A stretch of DNA of 64,000 bases from Locusta migratoria. Its lineage: Eukaryota > Arthropoda > Insecta > Orthoptera > Acrididae. The stretch is from contig CM048745.1 in NCBI GenBank assembly GCA_026315105.1, positions 155,303,323 to 155,367,322 of the forward strand, given 5' to 3'. The position numbers were made by a program, and so were the translations under genes. Positions 42,941 to 55,299 of this stretch are shown one piece after another. The notes beneath the pieces are model-generated. The model was not told the origin of the DNA. It saw only the letters and a list, made by a program, of their open reading frames with translations, and made no database searches. Every line of letters begins with the position of its first letter. The stretch's first letter is position 1.

Positions 42941-44989
42941 ATTTACCAATGGGGAGGAATGGCTCAGTTTCACTAGCACCACTGGAAGGAAACAAAGCAA
43001 TTAGAAACGAAGACTGTGATGACATCTTTTACGGATAATTTCCTTATTTTAATTCTGGCAGAGACAGATTTCAAAGAGCAATTGGACGGAAGAGACTGTG
43101 TTGAAACGAGCGAATAACTTTAACATTAACAAGAGCGAAACTAGGATAATGGAATGTAGTAAAATCAGGCTATGCTGAAGAAATCACGTGCTGTCATATT
43201 ACAGATACAGGGGGGAAGCTGATTGTTTCCATGTGAAAGGAGGGTTTTGCCAGGGTGGTGGGTTCCCCAGCCGGCCGGCTACCAGTTTGTACCTAGTGAA
43301 TGGCATACAGCAGGTAGTCAGGTTTTTCCTAATGTGGTCGGAAACCGGAAGCAACGCTCTTGAATGAGCGAGGGCGGCTAAACCAGAATGCAAATGAAAT
43401 ACAATATAGCAACACACATTCTAAAAATCCATATAAAATCAGGAAATGATCATTCGGCAAATATAATTATATGAATGGATTCAGGAGACTCGAGAGAATC
43501 AAACACCGAAATTACAATTTCAATAACCCTTACAGATAAAAGCCGACAAATATAAGTACTATAATAATAATAATATTATAAGACATATTTACAGTTATTG
43601 ATACGTAGTGTTTATCAGTAACAATTTAATAAGGAAATGGGCAGCATTGCACCACGCTACCTATCCTAAAAGTCGTGACACGTTATTTCCGTATTCTTTT
43701 AATAAACTTTCACTCTTGTTCTGCATTTCGTTGAGGTAGTAATATTCTTGTGCTAGAACAGATTCCACCACAGAAACACAAAACATGAACCCAGCAAAGC
43801 GCATTACATTTATATATGTATTTTTTATTATATTTAGTATTATTCTTAGTAACTTTCATTTTTATAATGTAGACTGCCACTTAAATATTTCATGGCCGAC
43901 TAAAAATAGTAGATATGCGGCAGATAATTAAAACAAACAATTTTATGTATTTGTGGACAAGAACTGAATATATTTGCTTAAATAGCCATGATAAATATAG
44001 TGTAACTGTATTTCGACGGCGGCAGTATATTTGAACAGTGAGACGCCATCTGAGGAAAGAGCTTCAGTCTCAACCGTTTTAGTATTGTTAAATATGTATT
44101 TGTTTGTTAAATGTAAAAAATTGTAGGGAGGTATTCAAAGCATTTAGTTCTGTGATATTCAAATGTTTAATATTTTGGAAGGGAAATTATATTTTAAAGA
44201 TGAGGCGTTAGGATGCGCGGAAGAATACAAATTTGGGAGCAGGGAGAGCACGCTTTTCGAACACTTGGGAAGGGACTCTTAACTTGGACGTGGTGGTAAA
44301 AGGTTGTAACGCTGGGCGGTCTGAAGCCGCGTTACGAACTTCTGATTTGAAGAGAGAAGCATGTGTGGACTTAAAACATTTACGGGACTGTGGCTGCAGA
44401 ACTTAGTCTCTGCTTGAAAAGTGATGAACTATGCACGGTAGTAGGGCTGTGGAACTATGACAATTCAGCAATCGTGTACTCGTGTGATAACAAACTGTGT
44501 TTTATAACAAATACTTTTATCGCGAATTAACTTGGAACTGCAAAGTTCGATGGACTACTATAAATTACGAGTGATAATTTGGAACTTTTGAGTGCGTGTG
44601 ATACTTATCGTGCCTCTCATGCACAACAGTTGGGGAAATATAATAAGAGTAATAAACTCCTTTTATAAAGAATTACTTTGTTAGTGAATCACTTCATCTT
44701 AGAATCCATTTTGTTGGTTATTCAGAAGTTTGATTTATGTTTGTATAAATATATTTTCACGTTATCATATGCAGATTAATAAACTGCCTAAACTATAGAT
44801 TAATAATTTATCTCGTTTAAACAGACTGGGTAGCTGTTTAGGGCATAGAAGCTGACATACATAAATCACCCCTGTGTACGGAGACAATGAGCCATAAACG
44901 TTTACTACCCGAGTTATGTAGTGCCCAAGTGTTATTGGTGAGAACCGACAGGAAAGGTCTCAGTGTGATGGTCGCTGTACAGGTGATAT
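42941..44989. other. Unassigned, mostly AT-rich
   Basis: About 2 kb. The segment 43195-43400 (CCAGCCGGCCGGCTACCAG and GTGGTCGGAAACCGGAAGC) looks like an unnamed repeat. A short ATA run lies at 43561-43575. No coding signal. Confidence 0.4.
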
Positions 44990-45413
44990 AAAATGCAGAA
45001 TGACAAGAAAAGCTTTTCTGGAAAAGATTTGTTTGTTAGCATATTAGAATAAATGTTAGGAAGTCTTTCCTGGTGTGATTTGTGTGGAGCGTTGCCTTGT
45101 CCGGGGGGGAAACATGGGACGAGCGTTAGTTCAGACAGGAGGCTATTGAAATGTGGTGCTGAAGAAGACTGCTGCACATTAGGTGGGTAGATCGAGTAAC
45201 TAATGGGGTATTGAATAAAATTGGAGAGAAAAGCAATTTCAGGCATATCTTGACAAAAAGAAGCGTTGGATTGGTAGGACACATTCTTCGACATCAAAGA
45301 ATCGTTAACTTAGCATTGGACGACAGAGTGTGGAGTAAAACTCTCAGAGGGAGACCAAGAAATGTATGAAGTATCAAATAAGCTTGCTCACTGTAGAGTA
45401 GGGTGCAGAGCTG
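44990..45413 (+). mobile_element. RTE-like LINE, 3' part
   Basis: AAATGCAGAATGACAAGAAAAGC, read in parts, matches the KCRIATGRKAF region of 51451-51654. It continues through the region encoding LVGHILRHQRIVNLALD. Several indels. It ends near GTGCAGAGCTGCATC and then becomes a microsatellite. Confidence 0.83.

Positions 45414-45447
<34 letters not shown>
45414..45447. repeat. (ATC)n microsatellite
   Basis: About 11 ATC units directly at the truncated 3' end of the RTE-like copy, probably seeded by it. Confidence 0.95.
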
Positions 45448-45449
<2 letters not shown>

Positions 45450-46564
45450 CAAGTCAAAGCTGATTTAGGAAGGATTACTACTCCCCGGCATATTTGCTGC
45501 TGGATTACGATCTTAACGTTGTTTTTTGCATACACCATCTTTCTAACGTTTTTAATCCAAAATCGCAAATATTTCATTTTTCTGCAAATTACCGGTTTTT
45601 AATGATAAAAATCGTCTTCAGATTTACACTTTTTTCAAAATTTGTACATGTAGCATATCAGCTATATCGTTAAAAACTGATATTTTCCTTAAATAAACTT
45701 CAACCTTGGCTTAGAGATGTTGAAACAAGGTATGTACAATTGTAATTGCTGGTGCGAAATTCAGCTCGTCCTTTCGTCGCACTGTACCCTGCGAACCATG
45801 GTTTAAGTCCAACAGGCAGATTCCATACTCCTAGATTTGCCGAAAGCAAACGACGCACAGCGTACTCAACAAATGTCCAACCTTAGAGATTCTCATTTTT
45901 AATAAAAAGAGCCCAGATTATAGCTCATTAATAACATTAGTAACAGTTAGGCACAGATCGCTCGAAAAATTCCTTTTTAATAACCGGTATAAGCTATCAT
46001 TATTGGTTCTGGTAAGTGTAACATGCAACATTCAAATAATCCGAGAATTATGAAATCATTGTACAATGAGATTTGAAGAAACATAGAAAAGTAGGTGACA
46101 TGAATGAATTTTGTCTACCTGTAATAGAGCAGTAGTTGTCAATCTGTAAATCTTAAAATATTATGCAGTAATAACGCGTAAATTCATGTCGTCGTACAAC
46201 TTTATTAGGTTGTCAGAACTTTAAGAACATGTACACAAAAACATGTTGCAGTAATTACTTCAGCGGGCGCTGAAATGTAGGAGTGAATGTGCTCGAGTTA
46301 TCAGGGCAACTTAATTCACACATTCTATGCTTATTCTTAAAATTGTCACTTTTTCTCAGAATTTGAAGAGAATAATTTGAAACTACTTATTGAATTAACG
46401 ACATCCTCCGATGAGTATTTAGGGCGAAAACTTAGGGTAGAGGTCTGAAATAGTAAACTAATCATTGTATGTGGATGAAAATCCGAAACGCCGAGTTCCA
46501 TTTTGTCATTTTTCTTGTTAATCTGAAATGGAATGACTCACTGCCCTTTACTGAGCTGTGAACA
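45448..46564. other. Unassigned; CTGAAGACG motif
   Basis: AT-rich. The minus-strand CTGAAGACG...AAACCGGT at 45592-45624 is another degenerate version of the recurring motif. Confidence 0.4.
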
Positions 46565-47160
46565 TCTTACATATTGGGTGAAACAAAACCTTTTAACTCA
46601 ACTACGACGTTCACATATTTCATTAATCATGTAAACGTCACTAAAGATATCCGGATTTATGTTATGACATATTCGACATTCCTGCCATCGTTGGTGCAGT
46701 CTAATAGAAAAATTCTGCATGACCTGCTGAAGTGTCGGGACATCGATGCTGCCAATGACCACCTTAATTTTTTTCTTTTCTTTAAGCTCAGTATTGGTTC
46801 TCCGTCACTGACCTACACCCTGTTCTTCAGATAGCCCCACAGGAAAGAATCATGGGTTCAGATCCAGTGGCAACCAGAATGAGGGTCCCCGAAGTGCTAC
46901 TCCAGAACATCAAACACACTCCTGTTTCGATGGGGTCGAGCTGCGTGTTGCACGAACTACGTCATGTCATCAGGATCTCTCTGGATAATGAGGACGAATC
47001 GGTACTCTAACAGCTTCAAGTACCATTCGGTAGTGCCATCAAGGAATACCGCACCGATTATTCTGTGACGATCGTGCACAATAACATTGATCCATTGAGG
47101 GTGAAGAGACTTCCCGACACGATCTGAGTGCCCCGAATGCGCCAATTTTGTTTAGTCACG
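46565..47160 (-). pseudogene. Mariner-like transposase remnant
   Basis: Minus-strand fragments are LHPQWINVIVHDRHRIIGAV, then FLDGTTEWYLKLLE, FVQHAARPHRN and FLWGYLKNRV, in the order of a mariner/IS630 catalytic domain (FDGTVNGxxYLxML, QQDGAPPH, FFLWGYLKxxVY). Frame breaks and stops separate them, and the catalytic aspartate of the QQDGAPPH-type motif is lost. It is a different lineage from 11396 and probably old. Ends not found. Confidence 0.75.
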
Positions 47161-47269
47161 AACCCATCCAAATGAAGGCGTGTGCGCAGGCGCCATGCTC
47201 CGCGGACAAGTTTGCCGTTTGAACGTTCTAACGCGAAACTTTCAGCAGTTATGGCGAATTTATTTCATA

Positions 47270-48299
47270 CTAGTCGTCCCGGCAATGCTTCGCAATTGCT
47301 AATATGTATGTACTCTTGCTTTGAACGTCAAATGTGCAAAATTTTATCGCAATCGTACGAATGATATATCCAAAAGAAAAGAGCTCATTCAGTTTTCCAC
47401 AAATTTTCCTGTTTTCTGGCCAACTATTCCAAACTTTTACTTCACTCAAACCTTCCTCTCGCTTTGACCTACGAATGTGCACATTTTTTTCGCAATCAGA
47501 TAAATGGTTTTGATATTTCATAGAAAAATCTATTTTTTTCTGAATTTTCCAATTTTCCGGGTAACTTTTCCAGATTTTTAGTTCATAAGAACGTTCATCT
47601 TTCGTTGAAAGTCAAATGATCAAAATTTTATCGCATTCGGATGAACGGTTCTCAACTTTTAGTGTTAAGTACATTTAGAAACAAAAACAAAAAAGAACTT
47701 GGTTCTAATTTTGCGACCTTTTTAACTGTCCCTCTTTTTACTCAAAACTTTTCCAAGACCATACTGAACAAAACAAAAAAGAATTACCCATCTCCGTCGT
47801 ACTAAGAGTGAATTCAATCAAAAACACATTGAAAATCGCACATTCAGTTTTTCTCAAGTTTTCCAATTTTCCGGTAGATTTTCCAAAAAATTTATTTCAT
47901 ACAAACCTTGTCCTGTCAAGCCGTACTCAAGTGGTGCTCTTACAACCATGTACCAATTGATTTTTTATCATAGAAAAATATCGCTGTCGGTTTTTCCTTA
48001 ATTTTCTACTTTCCCGGGGACTTTTTCAAATTTTTATTTGATTCAAACCCTCCTCTTGCTTTCAACATGAAATGTACAAAATTTTATCGCAATTGGACGA
48101 ACGGTATTGATAGCTCACTGGAAGAAGCTGTTTCAGTTTTTCCCGATTTTCCTGTTTTCCGGACAACTTTTCCATATCTTATCACCGTTTAAACCTTCCC
48201 TGAACTTGCACGAATATTTCAAGACTAAAATTAGCCATTCGGATCAGCCGTTCTCGAGTTTTAGCAAGACAAACAGCAATTCATTTTTATATATTTAGA
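47270..48299 (-). mobile_element. Non-autonomous Helitron with internal subrepeats
   Basis: Minus-strand start TCTAAATATATAAAAATGAA preceded by A (48300). Minus-strand end GGGACGACTAG followed by T (47269), with a short hairpin GCAAT...ATTGC just upstream. This is the A-TC...CTAG-T structure of Helitrons. The 1030-bp body contains at least four diverged copies of AAAATTTTATCGCAATCG-like and TTTTCCTGTTTTCCGG-like blocks. No coding capacity. Confidence 0.9.
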
Positions 48300-48499
48300 T
48301 ACAATACTCCAAACATTTAGGGGATCAGGTGAGATACACAATATACTTATGGTAAGCTGTTCTATTCAGATATTGGTTACAACTATAATTTGTGCGTGAT
48401 ACAGTACGGTATTTTGCTGTCTCAATTCCTTGGTTTACATGGCGTTTACTTAGAGTGAAGCACCATGCGCCTACCGTAAGAGTGGGAAAGTCATTCTCG

Positions 48500-49410
48500 T
48501 TGCCCTCTAATATGGCGTGTCATCACCTCTGACGGCCAGTATAGTTGCTCATTTGTGGCGTGGACATTAAGGTTTCAGCTCTTGAGGGATATTTGGGTAT
48601 AATTCCTTGAGTGCAATGTCTAGCTCTGCAACCGTTGTGCAAGGTTCAGGTCTGACTGCAATGCTTCTGTCAAGTGCGACGCAGATATGCTGAATCGGGT
48701 TTAAGTTTGGCGGACAAGCAGGCTACACGATTCGTTCAATTCCCCAGTTTAAACATGTTGTCCACCAGTGCAGCTCTGTGGGGACGAGCATTATCATCCA
48801 CCAGAAGGAACCCGTCTCCCATGGCGCCCGTGTATGGCACAAGAAAAGGTCAAAGGATCTTGTCCCCCAGGATCTTGTCTATTCTGGACATGGACTTCCC
48901 TACGTCGACCAATACTGACTCCTGCACACACATTTTATCCATTACCATGATATAGTGATGTTTCCTCGACATAAGCAGGATTGTTCCGAGTTTCACAATC
49001 TCTCCAGAGGAGGAAACGATGATTGTCCGCCTAAACACACACACTTTTGACTCTTGCCTAAGCCTCTGTGCATACATGTCATATTTAGGAATGCGACTTC
49101 AGACTGTATCTTCTGATATTGCTCATCCTGTAGCAGCCTGCAGGATGCGATGCAGCCGAGTTTCATTCAGCCTCCTGTTTCTACGGGCTGTTAACAGGAA
49201 ATAACGGTCATCCCTTGTTGATGTAAAGCGTGGACTACCTACCCATTGCCGTCTTTTGACGGCTGTTGTCTGAAATCGCGTCCATCCAGGTCCTGGACAT
49301 TACACTTTGGGACATTGCAACAGTTTCAGCCACCTCCCTCTGTGTCTGACCCACTTCCAACCTTCCTATGACTCTCTGTGCCATAGCTTCAGTTATGTTG
49401 TTTTACTGCA
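48500..49410 (-). pseudogene. Tc1-like transposase pseudogene
   Basis: Read from the right on the minus strand: MAQRVIGRLEVGQTQREVAE (helix-turn-helix), RNRRLNETRLHRILQAATG, FRRTIIVSSSGEIVKLGTIL region, then DGFLLVDDNARPHRAALVDN and NLNPIQHICVALDRSI, the Tc1 catalytic motifs. Three or more stops and frame shifts are present. More diverged than, and different from, the copy at 19440. Terminal inverted repeats not found. Confidence 0.85.
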
Positions 49411-49802
49411 GTACTTTATCATTATACTATTTGTACACAAGAGCTTGTGTAATTCGTTTAGTTGAGTAAACAAGTCAACATTAACCTCCACTCTGTAACA
49501 ACTTTGTTACTATCACTATCTGGGTTGACGTAATGTTGTGCCCACTCCGCAGAAACGACAGAAAGACGTCTAACCATTTTAGTTCAATCTGACGATGAAA
49601 ATACTTCTGAACCTAGGTATCTCAACAGATGACCTAATCGTTTTGACCCATATAGTACCCACCGTGGCCCGCGGCGAAGTGTCCTGTTTTAACGTCCTTA
49701 TGCTAATCGTTTAGAAGTTACAACTTTATTTGACCTAGTTGTGTAACTTATCTTTTATGTAAAAATGAACCAAAGTGTCAAGATTTTGCCGACATATACG
49801 TA
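49411..49802. other. Unassigned sequence
   Basis: Nothing recognised. Confidence 0.35.
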
Positions 49803-50935
49803 CATCTACATCTACATGGGATACTCTGCAAATCACATTTAACTGCCTGGCAGAGGGTTTATCGAACCACCATTATACTATTTATCCCCAATTCCATTCT
49901 CGAATAGCGCGCGGGAAGAATAAACACCTGAATCTCTCCATTCGATCTCTCATTTCTCGTATTTTATTCTGATGATCATTTCTGCCTATGTAAGTTGGAG
50001 TCAGCAATAAATTTTCGCATTCGGAGGAGAATGTTGGCGATTGGAGTTTCGTAAGTAGCCCACGCCGCAGCGATAAGCGCCGTTGTTGTAATGATTCCCA
50101 TCCCACATCCTGTATCATTTCCGTAACGCTGTCTCCCCTGTATCGTGACAATACGAAACGAGGTGCCCTTCTCTGGACTCTTTCGACGTCCTTCGTCAAA
50201 CCCACCTGATAAGGATCCCACACTGGGCAGCAATACCCCATAAAAGGACGGAGAAGCGTAGTGTATACAGTTTGTTTAGTAGTACTGTTGCATGTTTTAA
50301 GGGTTCTGCCAATAAAACGCAGTCTCTCGTTCGCCTTTACCACGACATTATCTACTTGTTCTTTCCAGTTTAAGTCTGAAGTAATAGTAATTCCTAGGTA
50401 TTTTGTGGAGTTTACGGCCTTCACATTTGATTGATTTATGTTGTAAACAAAGTTTAACGGATTTCTTTTCGTACTCATGTGGACGACTTCACACTTCTCA
50501 TTATTTAGAGTCAAATGCCAATTTTTACACCATACTGATATCTTATTCAGATCGTTCTGCAGTTGGTTTTGATCTTCAGATCGTTTTACTACACGGTAAA
50601 TGACGGCGTCATCTACAAACAACCTAAGAGAGCTGCTTAGATTTTCTCTCAAATCATTTATGTAAATAAGGAATAGCAAAGGACCAATAACACTACCCTG
50701 TAGAACGCCCGATATCACCCCTATTCTAGTTGATGCCTTACCATCGATTACTATAAACTGTGTCTTCTGACAGGAAATCCACTATCCAGTCGCCAATTTG
50801 GGGCGATATACCATAACCACGGAATTTGATTAAAAGCCGTTTGTGAGGTACGGTGTCGAAAGCCTTCTGGAAACCAAGGAATACGGAATCAATTTGCGAA
50901 CCCTTGTCGATAACACACATCACTTCGTGTAAGTA
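49803..50935 (-). mobile_element. CR1/L2/Jockey-like LINE, best preserved copy
   Basis: The minus frame at 49882-50718 is open for 278 codons. It reads GVLQGSVIGPLLFLIYINDL, then LRLFVDDAVIYR with catalytic FVDD in place of the FADD at 8090, then NSTKYLGITITSDLNWKEQ and GYCCPVWDPYQVGL, and ends FFPRAIREWNWG. Upstream, after a short disruption at 50720-50750, 50738-50923 gives KAFDTVPHKRLL. The 3' terminus CATGTAGATGTAGATG is intact at the left. It is 5'-truncated near 50935, so inactive, but younger-looking than its relatives here. Confidence 0.93.
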
Positions 50936-51037
50936 AATAATCGGTATGATATGAGTTGTCTTGTAGGCGCTGGTATCAGCGTCTTTTTTTCTTCTTCTTC
51001 ATGATATGGCTTGAAACTGCGTTCCGGCTAGAGGGGT

Positions 51038-52705
51038 GTTGTTGTTGTTGTTGTTGTTGTTGTTATGGTCTTCAGTCCGGAGACTGGTTTGATGGAGCTC
51101 TCCACCTTACTCTACCCTGAGCAAGCCTTTTCATCTCCTCGTAAGAACGGCAATCCACATCCAATTTAATCTGCTTACTATACGCGTCTCTTGGTCTTTC
51201 TCTGCGATTTTTACCCCACACACTTCCCTCCAATGCTAAATTTACGATTCCCCGATGTCTAAGAATGTGTCCTACCAACCGATCCCTTCTTTTAGTCAGG
51301 GTATGCCAAAAATTCCTTTTCTCACCAATTCTGTTCAGTACCTCTTCATTAGTTATGCGATCTACCCACCTAATCTTCAGCATTCTTCTGTAGCACCACA
51401 TTTCAGAAGCCTCTATTCTCTTCCTGACCGCAATGCTTATCGTCCATGTTTCACTCCCGTACAAGGCAACACTCCACACAAATGCTTTTAGAAAAAGACT
51501 TCCATACCCTTAAATTAATATTCGATGTTAGCAAATTTCTCTTTTTCAAAAATGCTTTTCTTCCCGTTGCTATTCTGCATTTTATATCCTCTGTACTGCG
51601 ACCATCGCATGTTATTTTAGTACCCAAGTAACAAAACTCATCTACCACCTTCATTGTTTTGTCACCTAATCTAATTCCTTCAGCATCGCTGATTTTCTAA
51701 GACCGCATTCCATTATCTTTGTTTTGCTCTTGTTAATGTTGATTTTATACGCTCTCTTCAACACACTGTCCATTCCACTGCTCTTCCAGGTCCTTTGATG
51801 TCTCTGACAGAATTACAATGTCATCAGCAAAACGCAATGTTTTCATTTCTTCCCCCTGAACTTTAATCCCTATTCAAAATTTTTCCTTGCTTTCCTTCAC
51901 CTCCTGCTCGATGTACAAACTGAATAACATCGGAGAAAAGCTACAACCTTGTCTTATTCCCTTCGCAACTGATGCTTCCCTCGCATGTCCTTCGAGTCTA
52001 ATAACTGCGGTCTGGCTTTTGTACAAGTTGTAAATAACTCTCCGATCCCTGTATTTTACCCCTGCTGACTTCAGAATTTGAAAGAGTGTATTCCAGTCAA
52101 CATTGTCAAACGCTTTCTCCAAATCTACAAAAGCTAAAAATGTAGGTTTGCCTTTCCTTAATCTTCTAAGACAAGACGTAAAGTGAGTATTGCCTACCGG
52201 GTCCCTACGTTCCTCCTGAACCCAAAATGATCTTCCCCGAGGTCAGCTTCTACCAGCTTTTCCATTCTTCGTAGATAATTCGTGTTAATATTTTGCAACC
52301 TTGACTTATCAAACTGATGGTTCTGTAATTTTCACACCTGTCTGCGCCTGATTTCTTTGGAATGGGGATTATTACATTTTTCTTAAAGTCTGAGTGTATT
52401 TAGCCTGTCTCATACATCCTACGCACCAGTTCAAATAGTTTTGTCATGGCTGGCTCTCCCAGAGACTTTAGTAGCTCTGAGGGTATGACTTCTACTCTAG
52501 GGGCCTTGTTCCGACCTAGGTGTTTCAAGGCTATGTCAAATTCATCTCTCAGTATAGTATCTCCTATTTCATCTTTATGTACTTCCTCTTCCTTTCCTAC
52601 AACATCGTCTCTAAGTTCCTTTCCTTTGTAGAGCTGCTCTATGTACTCTTTCCACCTTTCAGCTTTCGCTTCTTTGCTGAGAACTGGTTTCCCACCTGAG
52701 TTCTA
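51038..52705 (-). mobile_element. RTE-like LINE, RT to 3' end
   Basis: The left end is the (GTT)n-like reversed tail plus CAGTCCGGAGACTGG. The minus frame at 51072-51479 (135 aa) is the C-terminal domain: LYGSETWTISIAVRKRIEA, WCYRRMLKIRWVDRITNEEV, LVGHILRHRGIVNLALEGSV. The frame at 51451-51654 gives DEFCYLGTKITCDGRS. RT lies at 51874-52122 (EKAFDNVDWNTLFQIL, IRQGCSFSPMLFSLYIE). Further 5' sequence to about 52705 is frame-shifted. The active-site region between 51660 and 51870 is broken. The endonuclease is missing. Longest RTE-like copy in the window. Confidence 0.92.
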
Positions 52706-52724
52706 GACTGTTACATCTAGGAAC

Positions 52725-53230
52725 TCCGCGCCCTGAGGACAGGGTGGCGGCAGTGACCGCTCAGCCCAGAGGAGCAGGCAGAGCGACAATGGGGCTGGCC
52801 CTGCCCGGCCTGGCCGGGTCCTGCGCAAGGCGCCTTATTTCTGGCGCGGCTCCGCACGCACCGGCCCAGTCCGGGCGGCGGCCAGCGCTAATCTTAGCCG
52901 CGATTCGCTGCAACGCCCCCACCGACGCGACGCCGGGGGAGGCCGCCGCCCAAAACACTCCACTAGGTCCGCAGAACGTCAGCCAACACATGCTGGCGCC
53001 GCCTTCAGTCCAGACTCTCAAGTGGGAGCCACACAAAAATGTTCGACTTTACTAACTGCTGTCCTAGCCTAAACGGAGGCAGAGAATCTTTTGAAGTACA
53101 AAGTCTCTTCAAAAAATTACGGAGCAGTAACGACGCTTTCCTTGACACGGATAAGCTATCAACCAGCACAGGTTTAGGAAACATCGTCTCAAACTTAGTC
53201 TCCCCTCTTCTTAAAAGACATCTTGCGAGC
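52725..53230. other. GC-rich flank of the satellite
   Basis: CpG-rich to about 53000, then more balanced. A plus frame from 53039 (MFDFTNCCPSLNGGRESFEV) stays open into the satellite. It looks protein-like but I recognise no family, and the array supplies its end. Confidence 0.4.
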
Positions 53231-54419
53231 GGGGGAGTGACACTTGCGGGGGAGTGACACTTGCGGGGGGAGTGACACTTGCGGGGGGAGTGACACTTGC
53301 GGGGGGAGTGACACTTGCGGGGGGAGTGACACTTGCGGGGGGAGTGACACTTGCGGGGGGAGTGACACTTGCGGGGGGAGTGACACTTGCGGGGGGAGTG
53401 ACACTTGCGGGGGGAGTGACACTTGCGGGGGGAGTGACACTTGCGGGGGGAGTGACACTTGCGGGGGGAGTGACACTTGCGGGGGGAGTGACACTTGCGG
53501 GGGGAGTGACACTTGCGGGGGGAGTGACACTTGCGGGGGGAGTGACACTTGCGGGGGGAGTGACACTTGCGGGGGGAGTGACACTTGCGGGGGGAGTGAC
53601 ACTTGCGGGGGGAGTGACACTTGCGGGGGGAGTGACACTTGCGGGGGGAGTGACACTTGCGGGGGGAGTGACACTTGCGGGGGGAGTGACACTTGCGGGG
53701 GGAGTGACACTTGCGGGGGGAGTGACACTTGCGGGGGGAGTGACACTTGCGGGGGGAGTGACACTTGCGGGGGGAGTGACACTTGCGGGGGGAGTGACAC
53801 TTGCGGGGGGAGTGACACTTGCGGGGGGAGTGACACTTGCGGGGGGAGTGACACTTGCGGGGGGAGTGACACTTGCGGGGGGAGTGACACTTGCGGGGGG
53901 AGTGACACTTGCGGGGGGAGTGACACTTGCGGGGGGAGTGACACTTGCGGGGGGAGTGACACTTGCGGGGGGAGTGACACTTGCGGGGGGAGTGACACTT
54001 GCGGGGGGAGTGACACTTGCGGGGGGAGTGACACTTGCGGGGGGAGTGACACTTGCGGGGGGAGTGACACTTGCGGGGGGAGTGACACTTGCGGGGGGAG
54101 TGACACTTGCGGGGGGAGTGACACTTGCGGGGGGAGTGACACTTGCGGGGGGAGTGACACTTGCGGGGGGAGTGACACTTGCGGGGGGAGTGACACTTGC
54201 GGGGGGAGTGACACTTGCGGGGGGAGTGACACTTGCGGGGGGAGTGACACTTGCGGGGGGAGTGACACTTGCGGGGGAGTGACACTTGCGGGGGAGTGAC
54301 ACTTGCGGGGGAGTGACACTTGCGGGGGAGTGACACTTGCGGGGGAGTGACACTTGCGGGGGAGTGACACTTGCGGGGGAGTGACACTTGCGGGGGAGTG
54401 ACACTTGCGGGGGAGTGAC
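53231..54419. repeat. G-rich satellite, 17/18-bp units, 66 copies
   Basis: The unit is AGTGACACTTGC followed by G5 or G6. Order: one 17-bp unit (53236-53252), 56 units of 18 bp (53253-54260), nine of 17 bp (54261-54413), then a partial unit ending AGTGACT. Because 18 is divisible by three, several frames stay open on both strands (342-460 codons); these are artefacts. The plus strand carries a G5 or G6 run every 17-18 bases and the minus strand the matching C runs. Confidence 0.98.
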
Positions 54420-54984
54420 TATGCGCAATAACTAAAAGGTAAACGTAGAAAAATTTTGTTGACTAAGTTCGGAATTTTTTTTTAACAGACCTCATAACAC
54501 ACAGTAATTAGCTATACTAACAAGGTAGAGCGTCAGGGCGGGAAGATATGTGGGATCTCCATCCGCGTAACAGCCTTCATACTTCTATAGGAAGTGGGCT
54601 ACAATTTTCTCTTCTGTTTCTCTTTTGCGAATGGTGCGTATGAAAAATGGCTGTTCATTAACTTCAGTTTTTTTTTCCACCATTTTCATTCCGTTCCTGA
54701 TGGGAATGGCGGGCCCATTTTCGAACAAGATGGGTTCGTTTGGGCTAGAGAAGGTAGTTTATTCTGTTGGAACACTCATTTCAAAATGGGGGGAGTGGAC
54801 ATTTGTGGATTTTCTTCAATCCGAAATATTTAATTTTCATAATCTGGGAGTTTAGCCCGCATCTTTATTGTACTGAGGAAAAACCTCCATAGAAAAAACC
54901 TCAGGGCGGGTAGCAGTCTCCATTAAAAAAATACTTGCTCTAAAATCTTAAATTACTTAAGATACATTTTTAATGCCATTAAAA
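54420..54984. other. Unassigned sequence
   Basis: The phrase CAGGGCGGG occurs twice (near 54533 and 54901), a possible trace of a diverged duplication. Nothing else recognised. Confidence 0.4.
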
Positions 54985-55299
54985 TTAAAAACTATTAAAA
55001 AGTGCTTTCAAGTAAAAGACGTCTAAATGTTGATAAAGATCTTGGTCTTTTCTGACTTCTTGTAAAATATATTCTCCAGGATAAGTTTTCTCTATTGCTT
55101 GCGCCATGGCACTCTCAGGATAAGGGTATTTGCATCGGGGATAGTTCACCCGTACAGGCGCTTGCCTAAGGATCTCTGTTTTAGTATTACTTATTAATCT
55201 TGATACTCCATAGTTTGCGATTTGTTTAATAAGTCTCTGCTCTAAGGGTTGCAAATTTACTCTATAATACAATTCGTCCCTGCTAGTGCTTTGATTCAT
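54985..55299 (-). CDS. Orphan ORF, 104 aa, function unknown
   Basis: Starts MNQSTSRDELYYRVNLQPLE and ends LYQHLDVFYLKALFNSF, stop at 54985-54987. It is rich in charged and aromatic residues, lacks low-complexity runs, signal peptide or membrane segment, and is not the shadow of a recognised transposon frame. It lies between the satellite and unassigned sequence, with no obvious splice partner. It could be an exon, a piece of a transposon or endogenous viral gene, or chance. I do not recognise a family. Confidence 0.3.
   Translation of the reverse strand: MNQSTSRDELYYRVNLQPLEQRLIKQIANYGVSRLISNTKTEILRQAPVRVNYPRCKYPYPESAMAQAIEKTYPGEYILQEVRKDQDLYQHLDVFYLKALFNSF

Noticed and set aside
49882..50718. 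Intact host gene of 278 codons
   Set aside because: It is the reverse transcriptase of a 5'-truncated LINE, with the LINE terminus attached.
53039..53257. 72-codon frame MFDFTNCCPSL...
   Set aside because: Protein-like in appearance, but it ends only because it enters the satellite and no family is recognised; kept as a remark.
53231..54419. CRISPR-like array
   Set aside because: Units are directly tandem with no unique spacers, and the sequence is eukaryotic.
53005..54428. Long open frames of 342-460 codons on both strands
   Set aside because: They arise from an 18-bp tandem repeat with no stop in several frames; they are not proteins.
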